Source of the DNA: Loripinus fragilis | Lineage: Eukaryota; Mollusca; Bivalvia; Lucinida; Lucinidae | DNA: 64,000 nucleotides | Reading direction: 5' to 3' | Assembly (NCBI GenBank): GCA_964019695.1 | Contig: OZ026515.1 | Coordinates: 134,004,849-134,068,848 of the forward strand | Shown here: in pieces, positions 11,301 to 22,511 of the stretch | Layout of the letters: the number at the start of each line of letters is the position of its first letter | Numbering within the stretch: the stretch's first letter is position 1 | Notes under the pieces: model-generated | What the model was told of the DNA's origin: nothing | Databases searched by the model: none | Seen by the model: only the letters and a program-made list of their open reading frames with translations | Program-made: the position numbers and the translations under genes

Positions 11301-11372
11301 AACATATGTTTTGGGTGCTCAAAATAACCGTCTCATTGAGACGGTTATTTTGAGTACCCACAACATATGTTT
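11301..11372. repeat. Near-perfect palindrome upstream of the TRIM-like gene
   Basis: Arms AACATATGTTTTGGGTGCTC and the complement close around CAAAATAACCGTCTCA / TTGAGACGGTTATTTTG with almost no loop. It lies about 90-160 bp upstream of the start codon, inside the presumed 5'-UTR intron. Probably a small foldback element. Confidence 0.75.
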
Positions 11373-11514
11373 TGGTTGAGAAATAAGAAAATCAGCTTTT
11401 CGTTACGCACTCTTTACTAAAGTCCTGATATAACCAAGATTGACAAAGACAAATATCACTGTTACATCTTCATACTAAATGGACCCCAAGTTTGCACAAT
11501 AAATGGGTGTATAA

Positions 11515-11735
11515 TATTTTGGTACTTGTCGCATCTGCGAGAAGCAAATGCTTATTAGAGCCTGTGCATATGCACAGACTCGTCAGAGCCTTCACTGATC
11601 GCATACACAATTATTGGATTTCGCTGAAGGCTCAAACCAAAATTTGGACCACTACATGTACTCTTGCCTCGCTGGATCCGTGATAATGGGCGTTTATGTG
11701 AGGCATTTGTGCATGTGCGATAATGCAATAGCTGA
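11515..11735. repeat. Dispersed repeat right of the TRIM-like gene
   Basis: Partner of 8886-9066. Its own ends are roughly inverted (TTGTCGCATCTGCGAGAAGC against GCATTTGTGCATGTGCGATA), so it may be a degraded MITE. Short frames at 11492 and 11555 fall inside it and are not genes. Confidence 0.45.
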
Positions 11736-12427
11736 AACATACTGAGTGTAAAAAAGGAAGGAGGGGAGAGGGGTGGGGCTAAGGTAATTATTGATATAAC
11801 CTAACAGTATGAAGCTTTCGTTTATCTAAGAAACATTCTTAAAGGTGGTCATTGGAAATGGCTCGGCGGATGCACCTAAACAAAAACATTAATGTTAAGA
11901 AAAAAATGCGTTACATCATAATTTTATGATGGCTACATAGATCAAACAATGTAACGTTGCCAAAACAACTCAACGGCTATTAATTTTATCCGATTTTTTT
12001 CTATATGTTTTAAATTATTTCCTTGTCATTGTGAAAAATACTTTATTGCATATTTTATAAAAGTTATAGACGTGAATACTAATGACGAATAGCTGAATCA
12101 TCAGTTCGTGCTTTAACAGCAAACACTTGCCAAATTGTGTTCATTAAACTTTGATTGTTTTAGAAAACACAAACGTGTGGGGATCGAATATCTTAGCCAT
12201 CAGTTCGTATTTTCAGCTTAAACAGGCCAGCAGTCAAAAGTACGTATATTTCATAAGTTACGTTACAACCACTTTTTTGTTTTTCAAGTTGATCCTGTAT
12301 TGGCCCAGCTACATGTATATTGTGGGTGACTACCCGGTTAGCAAGCAGTCTCGGGCCACTGTCGGCCTGCATTGGAATGGTATTTCGCTGGCGGGCCGAT
12401 AGTGGCCCGTTTTACATGTTTATCAGT
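11736..12427. other. No recognisable gene; one inverted GC block
   Basis: Mostly AT-rich. At 12350-12410 there is an inverted core (CGGGCCACTGTCGGCC ... GGCGGGCCGATAGTGGCCCG) that matches the central palindrome of the R2 family without its GGATCC ends. Confidence 0.4.
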
Positions 12428-12625
12428 GTTTGTTTGTTTTGATTCTTTACGTCCCATCAACAATCTTTCAGTTAAACAGGGACGGGTCTTTCTGGGTTGA
12501 ACCAGTACTAAGCTGGGATAAATGTGTCTTGCTCAAGGACCACAATGCAGTGACCCCGGTGAGGCTCGAACCCACGCCCTTCGGTCTCGAGTCAAGCACT
12601 CTACCACTGAGCCACTGCGCTCCCT
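12428..12625 (-). mobile_element. tRNA-derived SINE (minus strand)
   Basis: Read on the minus strand, the head is tRNA-like: an A-box-like TGGCTCAGTGGTAGAGTGC and a B-box-like GGGTTCGAGCC with normal tRNA spacing. A conserved body follows (TCCTTGAGCAAGACACATTT, GGTTCAACCCAGAAAGACCC) and a tail of GATGGGACGTAAAGAATC plus an A/C-rich end. Related copies are at 30841, 35790 and 37941. This layout matches metazoan tRNA-SINEs with a shared central domain; the exact family name needs a repeat library. Confidence 0.75.
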
Positions 12626-12630
12626 ACCAC

Positions 12631-12742
12631 GTCTTTTGATACACGTCCCAAGTTTGAGAACGCGTGTTGAATCGTTTGGCAAGCCTCGCGATTTAACAAG
12701 CGTTCTCGAAGCATTGCCTGGTAAACTTGATATCAAAAGACA
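12631..12742. repeat. Foldback repeat
   Basis: Outer arms GTCTTTTGATAC / ATATCAAAAGAC and inner arms TGAGAACGCGTGTTGAATCG / CGATTTAACAAGCGTTCTCG. Non-coding; it abuts the SINE. Confidence 0.6.
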
Positions 12743-13770
12743 CTCATTTATTTGAAAATATTCACAAGCATATTTTATTTCTGCATCGGACTAGGTCATT
12801 GCTGTAATTTGTGGCAATATGATATGTATACACTAGACACAGGAGGCTTGGTCTACATTCCCTTCTACGAAAAAATGCATCTGGAAATGCTGTCTGCTGA
12901 ATTCGTCTGCTGCATGTAAATACCTACGTAAATGGCTAATTTTGGCATACATTGTGGACCCTAGTCAGACTGCTCCAAGAGGAGCAGTCTGATCTGGGTC
13001 CTCACTGTTTACTACGGAGACGTTTTAAAAGAAACAACATACGCTTGACAGCAAACGACATTTTGTCGAAGAGTTAGTGAGCCAGTTCAGTCCTGAGATT
13101 TTTATATTTGTCATTTTATAAAACAGTTCAAATAGACGTATTTAAACGAGTTTATACATATATACGAGTATATAACACGATTAAAAGGATCCATGGTGTT
13201 AACGTCATATTTTACATTTTACATGGTTTTATGGCCACTATTCAATATGACATCTTTTCTTCCCGGCTCAGTGCTCTGAGACATAGTATGACAACCGAGT
13301 GACATCTAAAAAATACATTTCATAATTGTGTTGAATATCTTTTTTCCTTAAGTATAGATAGTCGTCGAGCGGTATTTGTGTTAATATGATTATCAGAATG
13401 TTATGTCTTGATAACCCTTAATCCTAATACGCCAATTATCACCAACAATTGATTTATAATAATATGCGACTTATCAGATTAAGACTTATAACTATCTTTC
13501 TTAAATCGTTTATGTTTGATTAACTATCATGAAAAAAGAATTTCGTAACATTTTGTCAAATTCTCTTGCAATCAAAGACTGGTCATAACAGAAGAAGCCC
13601 AAAATAATGTAATACACATGCATATAATATGATATAGAGCCTTATATCAAAATAACCGTTTCCTGCTTATGCCAATACATGACGAATGTGACAGGGTTCA
13701 GTTGACGAATCGACGCTATATTTGACGAAGGCAATTTCTAGATGATTTAAACATCAACCAGCTTCAATAT
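12743..13770. other. No recognisable gene; one hairpin
   Basis: Contains the perfect hairpin TCAGACTGCTCC / GGAGCAGTCTGA at 12965-12992, related to the one at 5760. The 64-residue frame at 13108 has no domain. Confidence 0.4.
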
Positions 13771-14052
13771 CATGCGCGGAACCAGCAAGTTTTGTAAGAG
13801 GGAAGTTTTTTTAATTGATGAGAGGACAGAGGATCCAAATACCACTAAAAGTGGGCCATCATCGGCCTGCCAGCGAAACGCCATTTAAATGTCGTTCCGC
13901 AGGCGGTCCGATGATGTCCCAACATTTAATGCTGGCTTGGTAGCTTTGTGATTTTCCAGGGGTTGCGGACAGTATTGCCAAGGAACCATATAGCTTTGTG
14001 ATTTTCCAGAGGGTTCCGGACCACCTGTGCCCCCCCTCTGGATCCGCGCATA
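13771..14052 (+). mobile_element. R2 element with duplicated 3' end
   Basis: Starts CATGCGCGGAACCAGCAAG and ends CTCTGGATCCGCGCAT. It contains the R2 core palindrome (GGCCTGCCAGCGAAACGCC and a partial complement). The last roughly 70 bp (from CCGGACCACCTGTGCCCC) are repeated once more at about 14084-14150 with some divergence. Confidence 0.7.
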
Positions 14053-14155
14053 AATATATAGGCTACAACTCTATTTCGGCTTCCGGACCACCTGTGCCCC
14101 CGCCCTCTTGATCCGCGCATGAATCTCTAGGCTACAACTCCATTTTGGCTTTGAC
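14053..14155 (+). repeat. Tandem copy of the R2 3' end
   Basis: TTCCGGACCACCTGTGCCCC ... GATCCGCGCATGA followed by 'ggctacaactccattttggc' repeats the preceding unit with a period of about 71 bp. Confidence 0.6.
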
Positions 14156-14239
14156 TGGACTATGAATGCCTTTAAGTGTTTGCTGTGGTTCTCGGTTGGT
14201 GTTTCAAAAATGTTTTTACAGAAGAAAAAAATGTGAATA

Positions 14240-14335
14240 GGAATTGCCACAATCACAGACCACACACCGACCCACGGCTCCGCGAGGAAAATGCAAAGAA
14301 CACAGACAGCCACACGACAGCTGTACACACAGTAT
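14240..14335 (+). repeat. Dispersed 'cacaatcacagaccacac' repeat, copy 1
   Basis: Resembles segments near 24367-24430, 34070-34140 and (inverted) 32660-32720. The shared order is an ACCACAATCACA-like start, then a CCCATGGCAC-like middle and a CACACGAC-like end. The encoded peptides PQSQTTHRPTAPRG and PQSQTADNPMALQG are alike, so it may be a relic of a coding repeat. Confidence 0.45.
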
Positions 14336-14359
14336 CAATGAATCAATAGCAAACAGAAT

Positions 14360-14608
14360 CATGCACGGATCCAGAAAGTTTTGTCAGAGGGGGTCCAACT
14401 TTGACAACGATGTGTTTTTGGTGAATGGGGATTCAAATACCACTAAAAGCGGGCCATCATCGGCCCGCCAGCGAAACGCCATTTCAACGGCGTTTCGTTA
14501 GCGGACCGATAATTGTTGGCTTGGTAGCTTTGTGATTTTTCAGGGGATCCGGACCAGTAGGGCCCCCTGTCCACCATCCCCCAACACCCCCTTCTGGTTC
14601 CGCCCATG
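14360..14608 (+). mobile_element. R2 element
   Basis: CATGCACGGATCCAGAAAG at the start and CTGGTTCCGCCCATG at the end. The central palindrome CGGCCCGCCAGCGAAACGCC / GGCGTTTCGTTAGCGGACCG is clear. Typical order of the family: GGGTCCAACTTTGACAACG, GGATTCAAATACCACTA, core palindrome, TTGGTAGCTTTGTGATTTTT, GGATCCGGACC. Confidence 0.8.
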
Positions 14609-17600
14609 ACTCAATATAAACCCCACTGCATAGTGGGGGCAACAACAAACAATAATTCAATAGTTAACAGAATCACCACCTTAGGACGTACAGCAGCCGA
14701 GACCACCTTCGTTCAGGCAAATTTTGGTCGTGAAAAAGAAATAGAGACCTACCATTGACACTTTAGATTTTAGCCTTGGGTGGGAGCGGTCTCATCATTG
14801 GGTGAAACCAACACGGAGCGTCGAGAAAAGGCTCCATTTGCTTTAAATAAGTGTTTTAAAATTACCTAAAATGGGTCAACATGTCAACATTTCTAGCTCA
14901 ATGCTGCAAACGATGCTAAGCAGAATGCGAATATAGAAAGTATAATGTTCAATTAATCAGTTACAAACTATATAGTCGGTAATGTTCAGTCTTCTGATTT
15001 TGAAAAATAGCATAACGTACCTGTCCTATTGGGCCACAGTATTCCATATTAACAGAATATAATACATAAAGAGATTGACCGGCTGTATTTTATGTCCCTA
15101 TTAAATAAATCTTTGTTCAGTAAAGAAAAGTGCGGCATGACAACAAGGATCAATATCGGAATTCGGACAAAACTAATGGCTTTGAATGAGTTTGAATTAT
15201 TCTAATTAGCTCCCTTTTAAACATATCGAAATAAAAAAAAATGACCCGATCCATGCAACGGCCACCCTTAATTCTATAAGGTACTGGATCAGGCACGTTC
15301 TGCGATTATCATCACATGATTATCCATGTCTTCGTAGTTAACTGTTTTCACAACAGTAAAGAACTTTCTCGGAATGGGCGAGACTGGACGTGACCTGAAC
15401 GTTGTTACTCTCTATAAAAGGGCATTTCTCGCATACAAACACTTCAATGTATTTGCTTTATAGATCGCCTTTTCTGTTTACAATATTAAACTATTACTGT
15501 CGCGGCAAATGTAGTATGCATAACCATATATGCCCCATTCCTTTGAAAAGGTAGAAATGATATAGGCGAAATGTTAAGGCACTGGAGAGTCTGCACATAA
15601 GCGCAGAATCACCAGCCCCATCATTGTTTTTTCACAAACGTAACACAAAATGTATAATTTCTTGCAACAAACTATATGTTTTCCCAAGTAAATGGCTGGC
15701 ACCACTAAGGTATTTGAAAGACTGCGGTCTCAAGTCTACCTGTCCCTTTTCTGGCTCATGACCCTTACCTAGTGGTACTTGGGGAAGTAAATATTGTCCC
15801 TCTTTGGACAGTTTATCAATCTGTTATTAATCCTCGCTAAGTTTATATTAATAATATTGTCGTCCTGAACAAAAACATTCAACAAGTCAAGATCAATGCT
15901 CTTAATACCCATGGCCCCGCACCCATTACATGTAGGTGTATCCCAGGTAACAAAATAACGATGTCGAAACGGTATGGAAACGTTTTGTTTACGTTAGAGA
16001 CCCTATGTTTGCATTTTTTGGGGGCGGGGGGGTGCTGTTTCGAAAAACCTTTCTGCATCATAGTTTTAGATTTCTGCTAAATTTCGTCAAATTGTGATTC
16101 TGGTGTCTGTTGTTTACTGCAATACATAACTAGACATCAGATCTGCTGGTATCATGCACTATTTACGTAACGCCACGAAAATATATGACACCCGCAAAAA
16201 CGAACGTAGTGGGCCGGTTAGTACCATGCATTCATCAAAGGCAAACAACTAAACGGCTTATCAAGCATGCCTTTAAGTATTGTCATCATGTTATTCGAAG
16301 CAAAACTTATCCAAATTACAAAATTTTGATGTAACTTTCTTTGTTTGGAACCGCGATGTATGGCAATAAATAAACTTCTTAATAACATTTTCGTATTAAA
16401 TATGTTGGCATGTTTTGTTCAGTTAGATGAACATCTATTGTCAAAAAGTTAAAATGAAAATATATCAACTCAGCTAAGACAGCAATTTAAAAACGAGGCC
16501 ATGGTTTGCAATCACTGCTTAGTTGTGATAAACTTTTATAAAACGTTTACGGATCCACATCAAGCGCTGATTTCTAAAATTTTTTTTTTTTCGTTTATTT
16601 ACCGGCAATTATCTACATATATATTGGTATTGGATTATTTTTTTTCAATTAAATAATACTAAGAATCATGGGTTCCCTTCACTATATATTTGGTGTTCCA
16701 AACTTATAAAATACAATAATGAAGGGAGTTTGATTAATCATATATCTGTACTTATTTCAAGGGCAAGAAATTCGGCAGTAAATTGTAACAAAGCTACCTG
16801 GTACACTTACTTAGCAAAAAACCTACAAGTCTGCAACTATGAACATTTTTCGAAGAAAATATTTTCTTTTTAAATTTTTTAACTTATTTGTTAAAGTTGA
16901 ATTAAGTTAAGTTTTCACAATAAATCTGTTCACTACAGCTGAAAACTGCATGGAAAAGTGAATTATCTTATAAAACTTATAAAACAGATGATTTTTTCTC
17001 TTGTTGGTAGTTATTTGCGTCCCTCCAATAATTATAGACAGTCAAGTTTTAACATAAATGCTGTTGTTTTGATAGTGATAAATTGTAAAGATTTACGAAA
17101 TTGGTAAAATGTATACCTGAATTTTAGTTTTTTTTTACTTTGTTCTTGAAAAATAGAAACATTATTTCAAAAATTAAAAGATCAAAAGTTACAGACTATG
17201 CAGCTTTAAGGTTACTTTTCTGCTCCTGTTTTGAATCTTTACCTCTTCTTTGTTAACGGTAAAAAGACTGCCACAGAACCAAACAGTAAAGGAAATGGGG
17301 GCTGTAATTTTGATTCTCAGTGTAGAACAGAACAGTATCTTTATTAATCTAAGGCCACGTGCATGACATAGAGTACATAGCAAAATGTAATTTACATAAG
17401 ACTTGGTATAGTTTTTTACTGATAGGTTCTTTGGGTTGCTCTCATTCATAAGTCAGCAAAGTGATTATCATTGAGGGGGGTGGAGGGGGCTCAACCACCA
17501 CATTCACAATGTTATCCTCTCAGCAATTTTTCCTTTACATGTATTACAAGGAAATTTGTTATGAGATTTGTTTTCTGTCAGAAGACCGGGGTCTAATTCA

Positions 17601-17813
17601 TGTCTGTAAATGAACCTCTGCCAACCCCGCAGCGTGATTCTGCTCGAGATAACACCGATGAAACAACCTTGACATCCGCATGCGCTCCCACACCCGCTCG
17701 CACTGTCTGCACTGTATATTGCATTTCAGTCTGTATTTGTGCTCAGTGTTGTCTATGCTTACGTAAAGATTTAGCGCTGGTTGATTAAGTACACTGACGG
17801 TATTGAAGAAACA
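14609..17813. other. Long stretch with no recognisable gene
   Basis: About 3.2 kb of AT-rich sequence. Frames at 15879-16061, 17189-17449 and 17600-17788 show no domain. A heat-shock-like promoter motif is noted separately at 15360-15420. No tRNA, rRNA or transposase was recognised. Confidence 0.35.
15360..15420 (+). promoter_or_regulatory. Possible TATA promoter with heat-shock-like element
   Basis: AGAAC TTTCT CGGAA at 15360-15374 fits the nGAAn/nTTCn/nGAAn heat-shock element with one mismatch. A good TATA box (CTATAAAAG) follows at about 15412-15420. No open frame of note starts downstream, so the transcript, if any, is unknown. Chance is quite possible. Confidence 0.25.
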
Positions 17814-17994
17814 GGGGCGGGCCCAGGATTTCTGAAAAGGGGGTTCATATGTATTAAGGTGTGGGGTTCGCTTTGCCGATTTTATCTAATATTTCTTAAA
17901 TACCCCATGAAAATGAAATAATTTTCATCTTCACAGGATAATTATAAACAGTGGGGGAGGGGGTAAGGGCGAACCCCCTCTTGATCCGCCACTG
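17814..17994 (+). repeat. R4 repeat (degenerate GGATC-ended), copy 1
   Basis: Runs from GGCGGGCCCAGGATTTCTG to CTCTTGATCCGCC and includes ATACCCCATGAAAATGAAAT. Copy 2, in inverted orientation, is at 19767-19964. The plan resembles R2 but the interior is different. Confidence 0.6.
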
Positions 17995-18552
17995 AGAAAA
18001 TGTACTTCACAATGGGCACATGGACTTCAATCAAACTTCCTCTTTGATGGGGGATAATAAACTCATCAATGAATAAGAATCGTCCCATCTGGTAGAAGGT
18101 AGCGTGTCATGTATCTTGTGTCAGTAGTAGCTCCATAAACCGTAGGAATATAGACAATAGCTGGGGTACTAAAAGTTCATCAAACTGAACTGAACCAGTC
18201 AAAAATCTTTCCACAAACTATCGCATGATTTATGATCAATTTGGTCCATATCGTTCAGTTAAGTATTGTATGAAGAACAAAGGCAGATACCAGACAACGC
18301 TTCTGTGTAACCGCTGATCAGTGCATGCGTTGACCACTGCCATGGTAGGTATAAAAATGTATGTGATACAACTATGTTTCATTAATTTTAAGTCGCTGTA
18401 GCTGAGCAGGCTTGTCTGCGTCTTTGCCTATCGCAAACACCGGACAGGTTTCTCGAGCCATGTCTCAAATATAATCTATAAACTTAAGTGTGCAAAATAT
18501 ATAACCGAAAAAGGCCATCAGGTTTACAAGACTACCGATTGCATCCAATGCA

Positions 18553-18841
18553 ATGTGCGGATCCAGATGGGGGGGCGGCCGGGGGTGAAAAATCACAAAA
18601 ATATAGGGTTTCTTAGCAATTCTGGTCCAGATCCCCTGAAAAATTACGAACCTACCGAGCCAGCATTCAATGTTGGGCCATCATCAGCACGCCAGCGAAA
18701 CGCAGTTTTAATAGCGTTTGGCTGGTGGGCTCATGATGACCCGCTTATAGTGGTATTTGGATCCTCCCACCCTCATCAACTAAAAACAAAACGTTGTCAA
18801 AGTGTGACCCCCTCTGACAAAATATTCTGGATCCGCGCGTG
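18553..18841 (-). mobile_element. R2 element (minus orientation)
   Basis: Opens ATGTGCGGATCCAGATGG, has the core TTGGGCCATCATCAGC / GGTGGGCTCATGATGACCC, then GTGGTATTTGGATCCTCCC, and ends CTGGATCCGCGCGTG. Read on the minus strand it follows the family order. Confidence 0.75.
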
Positions 18842-19233
18842 AAAAAATGGATATGGGTCTAAAGTTATTCATGTTTTTATTATGACAAAAATATGAATAC
18901 CTTTAGGCCTAGATCCCTCAATTCATGTCAAAGTATATAAGCATTTTGTTGAGATAAACCTTGTTTGTCTACGCCCTTGGAATCTCAAACCTATGCTTCA
19001 GACCAGCGTATATTTCTTAAATGTTGTTGAAGGAAATATATCCTTTTAAAAGATCAATCAACTGCGCATTCTGAAACTACTTTCGAATTGGGTAATACAT
19101 CGCCATCTTGAATTACAATGGATCAACGTTCGTGTACAAAAGCTTTAGTTATTTAGTATTATACCACCTTTACCAACTTTTGCATGAAATATCACTTGAT
19201 GTGCAAGGTCTACACTGATGTAGGTGGTATAAA
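18842..19233. other. No recognisable gene; small inverted repeat
   Basis: TATACCACC / GGTGGTATA ends at 19160-19231 may mark a tiny foldback next to the following MITE. Otherwise nothing recognised. Confidence 0.35.
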
Positions 19234-19334
19234 ATAGTTATACCATGTTTGTCCACCTGTACGTAAGATAATCCACTCGCTAAAGCTCGTGGATTATCTC
19301 CACGTACAGGCGTACAAGCCATGGTATAACTATA
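19234..19334. mobile_element. Palindromic MITE, copy 2 (~101 bp)
   Basis: Same plan as 6934-7037: ATAGTTATACCATG / CATGGTATAACTAT outside, CCTGTACGTAAGATAATCCA / TGGATTATCTCCACGTACAG inside. The two copies differ at only a few positions, so the family moved fairly recently. Confidence 0.8.
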
Positions 19335-19766
19335 ACCTAATTCTGAAATGCAGGTATTTTCTGCAATCGAAAACAATGATTCACCATTTCATAGTACGTT
19401 ATAACAATGGTCTGTATATGCGGGGTATTACACCCGATATCAAATTTAACAAGAAAATGGGAAAAATCATAAAAACATTTTTGTTTCACGTTCATGATAT
19501 AACTGTCTTATTACAGGACTCTAGAAAAGTTTATTTTACTCTGAAATAGATACGTGTATACCATACTTATTTTCGTTATCTTTGTACGCGGTGAAAAAAA
19601 AACTTTCCCGTTGCAAAATTCAGTGGTATTTCGCTTCACAAAAATGTCTATAGTATTATTGCAAATGATTTCCATGAGCCACATGTTTAAGTTTCATTTG
19701 AGCTACCATACTGTGACATGAGCGAAAACCTGCTACATCAAGTGAGGGTTGAGGCGTTTCAAATGC
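19335..19766. other. No recognisable gene
   Basis: AT-rich. The open frame overlapping the MITE at 19289-19549 has no domain. Confidence 0.35.
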
Positions 19767-19964
19767 GTGGCGGATCCACAGCTCTCCCCCCACCCCCTCC
19801 TCCGCAAAGTTTTTTTTAATATCCTGTGAAAATGAAATAATTTGATCTCAATTGGACCATATTATTTCATTTTCATGGGATATTTACGAAAAATGATATA
19901 AAATCAGCAAAGCTAACCCCACCCCTATATATATTAACCCCCTTTCCAGAAATTCTGGACCCCT
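19767..19964 (-). repeat. R4 repeat, copy 2 (inverted)
   Basis: GTGGCGGATCCAC ... ATTATTTCATTTTCATGGG ... CCAGAAATTCTGGACCCC is the reverse of copy 1 at 17814. An internal inverted repeat (GAAAATGAAATAAT / ATTATTTCATTTTC) is present. Confidence 0.6.
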
Positions 19965-20648
19965 AAGGTTTTGACCTAAAAAAAGACACATATATTACTG
20001 CTTTAACTGTTTTACTACGTTACCTTTTTATAATCAGATCCGTCCATTATTAAACTTTCTATCCTATACTGGTTTAATTTGCCATGGATCTCTTTAAATC
20101 CTTTATGTCACAGTATTATTAAACACTGGTAAAATACGTATACAAAGTGTTGACTCTAAGGGCAATTGTATTGTCGATATTTGATTCAAAACAAATGAAA
20201 AGGTTCGTTTTGACAATAAACTCAGCGAGGTCCCCTGCCATCCACAGTCCGACCTGAGTCTTCGTTTACGCTCTGTGTGTGGGCATCACTATAGTTGCAA
20301 ATATTAACACATACCCATGCTTTGCTGTCTTACATGCTGATCAAGAATTCAATATAAGAATACATTTATACAAATACTGAGTACTTTGAAATGGTCTGTT
20401 AAATTTTAATTTCAAATATAGTATTTCTATGAAAAGCCTTCGACCTGACAATGATGTTTTTCATTCAAATGTGTTTGCATTCAAGTAACGATAGATTTTT
20501 GTATTCGCTGATCAAACAAATAAAAGGTCGATACCATCCCACGAGTCCGCGCAGCCTTGGTTATTGCTGAAAAGGAACTTAAAATATATAACAAGTGACA
20601 AAGCGCAAATGTTAACCCCGTAAAACGCCAAACACGACTGCAAAAAGC
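19965..20648. other. No recognisable gene
   Basis: AT-rich, no recognised repeat ends or domains. Confidence 0.35.
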
Positions 20649-20715
20649 CATGGGTGGATCCAGAGAGGGGACAGGGGTCCGGATCCACTGGAAATCACAA
20701 TAATTGGCGAAAGAT
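20649..20715 (-). repeat. R2 fragment
   Basis: CATGGGTGGATCCAGAGAGG followed by GGGTCCGGATCCACTGG. This is one end of an R2 element only; the rest is missing. Confidence 0.6.
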
Positions 20716-20795
20716 TTCCTAAGAAAATCTCGTACGGACCAGATCGAAGACATCTTCACATCGTTTAACAATAGAATCAGTTCGTAGAACAAAAC

Positions 20796-21028
20796 TCACT
20801 AGAAAACCTTTGGAAGAGCGGTTATGTTGTCTCTTTAGCACTTTGGAAGATGTGTGTCACTCTAATTTAGAATACCCTGCATATAATGAAATTAGACGTA
20901 AATACATACATAAACTTAACAGAACACCAATCGAAGAAAGAAAATGCCTTTTTTGTAATTGTTTGGAAGATGACTTTCACTTTGTTTTGGAATGTCAAGT
21001 ATAACAAGATTTGCGCAGCGAATATATA
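20796..21028 (+). pseudogene. LINE ORF2 C-terminus, left part (split)
   Basis: The frame reads LEYPAYNEIRRKYIHKLN, then IEERKCLFCNC and LEDDFHFVLECQ. This is the Cys/His tail that ends the ORF2 of many non-LTR retrotransposons (C..C, then EDE.HF...C). It stops near 21003 by frameshift. The next residues of the family pattern (KKYFWNRPNIPKFSELLQ) resume only at 27059, on the far side of a 6.0-kb insertion whose TA target duplication lies at 21027-21028 and 27057-27058. It is a 5'-truncated dead copy. Confidence 0.75.
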
Positions 21029-21800
21029 CAGTCAGACATAAGTTAAGCATCGCCTCAACAATTTCCTTGAAAAACGACAGAAGCTTTCCAGTCGTGAATA
21101 TTTTCTTGTTTTATTTATTATAGATAAATTGGTGACAATTTGCACACCCTATACCCGGGATGCAACATTTTTGTTTACATCGCAGATCAGAAACAACCTA
21201 ACACGTCGCGTGCGAGAATGGATTGTGGTTAGTTGACGTTGTTTTTACTTTTACAGACGTTAACACGAGGAGTTGCGAGTCAAGATTTTGCAGAGAAACA
21301 TATTGTACCTACCTTTATGTTTCGCCATAAGTAGTAGTTTAAAAAGGATCCCTTTGCAACAGAAATAATATGTTTTTCATGAGAATATTCCACCAAAGAC
21401 ACGAAAATCGGTTACACTTGCTAATAGCTCGAGTTCTTTTTGTCCGATTGTCCTGGTCGAGAGTTCAGAGTATACCTGAAACATTCTTTGTTACGTATCA
21501 TCATGAGACAGTAGTGAAATCAATCCAGCTTTTACAAAATATGGTGCTAAACACACACAGGGTAGTTCGACTGGGATACTATCACCATCGATGAGTGAAA
21601 TACCTGGATACAAGCAACATCGGAGAGGTTTTTCAAAAAATGAAACAACTTCCAGCAAAGAGTACGGCCAAAAAAGATATAGTTTACATCAGAGACTTTT
21701 GCATATTGAAAAGCGCAAGTTCCACGGACACCAGAATTTTCCAGATGTGGTTAGAATGATCTCAATTTAAACTTTACATTTTAGAACAGCTTTGCTCATA

Positions 21801-22450
21801 TGAGCCGCGACATGTGGTTTCCAACAATGTGGCATTTTGACAAGTGTAGACTCAGGCGAGCCTGTGCAGCCTCCTTTTAAGCTTAGAAACTCCAAACGCT
21901 GTTCGGTCAGTAGCTTAACAATCATAGAACATTCAAGCGAGTAGCAAAGGCTCTGATCAGACTGCGCATATGCGCAGGCTGGTCTGAGCCTTTGTGGGTC
22001 GCCATGCGGGGATCCAGAAAGTTTTGTCAAAGGGGGTCCAACTTTGACAATATTTTTTTAGTTGATAAGGGGAGGGAGGATCCAAGTACCACTATAAGCG
22101 GTCTGAGCCTTTGTGGGTCGTCATGCGGGGATCCAGAGAGTTTTGTCAGAGAGGGTCCAAATAAATACGACAACATTTTTTTATGATAAGGGGAGGGAGG
22201 ATCCAAGTACCACTATAAGCGGGCGTTTCGGTGGCGTGCCGATGATGGCCCTATATGTAATGCTGGCTTGGTAGCTTTGTGATTTTTCAGGGGATGGGAC
22301 CTGTATTTCTAGAAAACTCTATATTTTTGTCATTTTAGGGGTGGGGGGCTCCGGACCCCCTGCCCCCCCTCTGGATCCGCGCATGGGCGGACATACATGT
22401 ACGACATTCTTGGAAATCTAAAGTCGCGGTTATTTCACCAATGGAAAACA
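21801..22450 (-). mobile_element. R1 MITE, copy 2, split by an R2 insertion
   Basis: Starts TGAGCCGCGACATG. The R1 sequence breaks at 22002 ('gtgggtcgc') where an R2 element begins, and resumes after 22385 with TTGGAAATCTAAAGTCGCGG near 22412. The intact partner in the opposite TIR is 25530-25768. Confidence 0.7.
22003..22385 (+). mobile_element. R2 element with internal duplication
   Basis: CATGCGGGGATCCAGAAAG to CTGGATCCGCGCATG. The first ~120 bp, together with a little R1 flank ('ggtctgagcctttgtgggtcg'), is repeated at 22100-22215, giving two heads and one tail. The central palindrome is reduced. Confidence 0.75.
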
Positions 22451-22511
22451 CGTACAATTATCTGACTTTAAATTAAGATACGAATATCGTTACAGCTAAA
22501 ATATATATATA

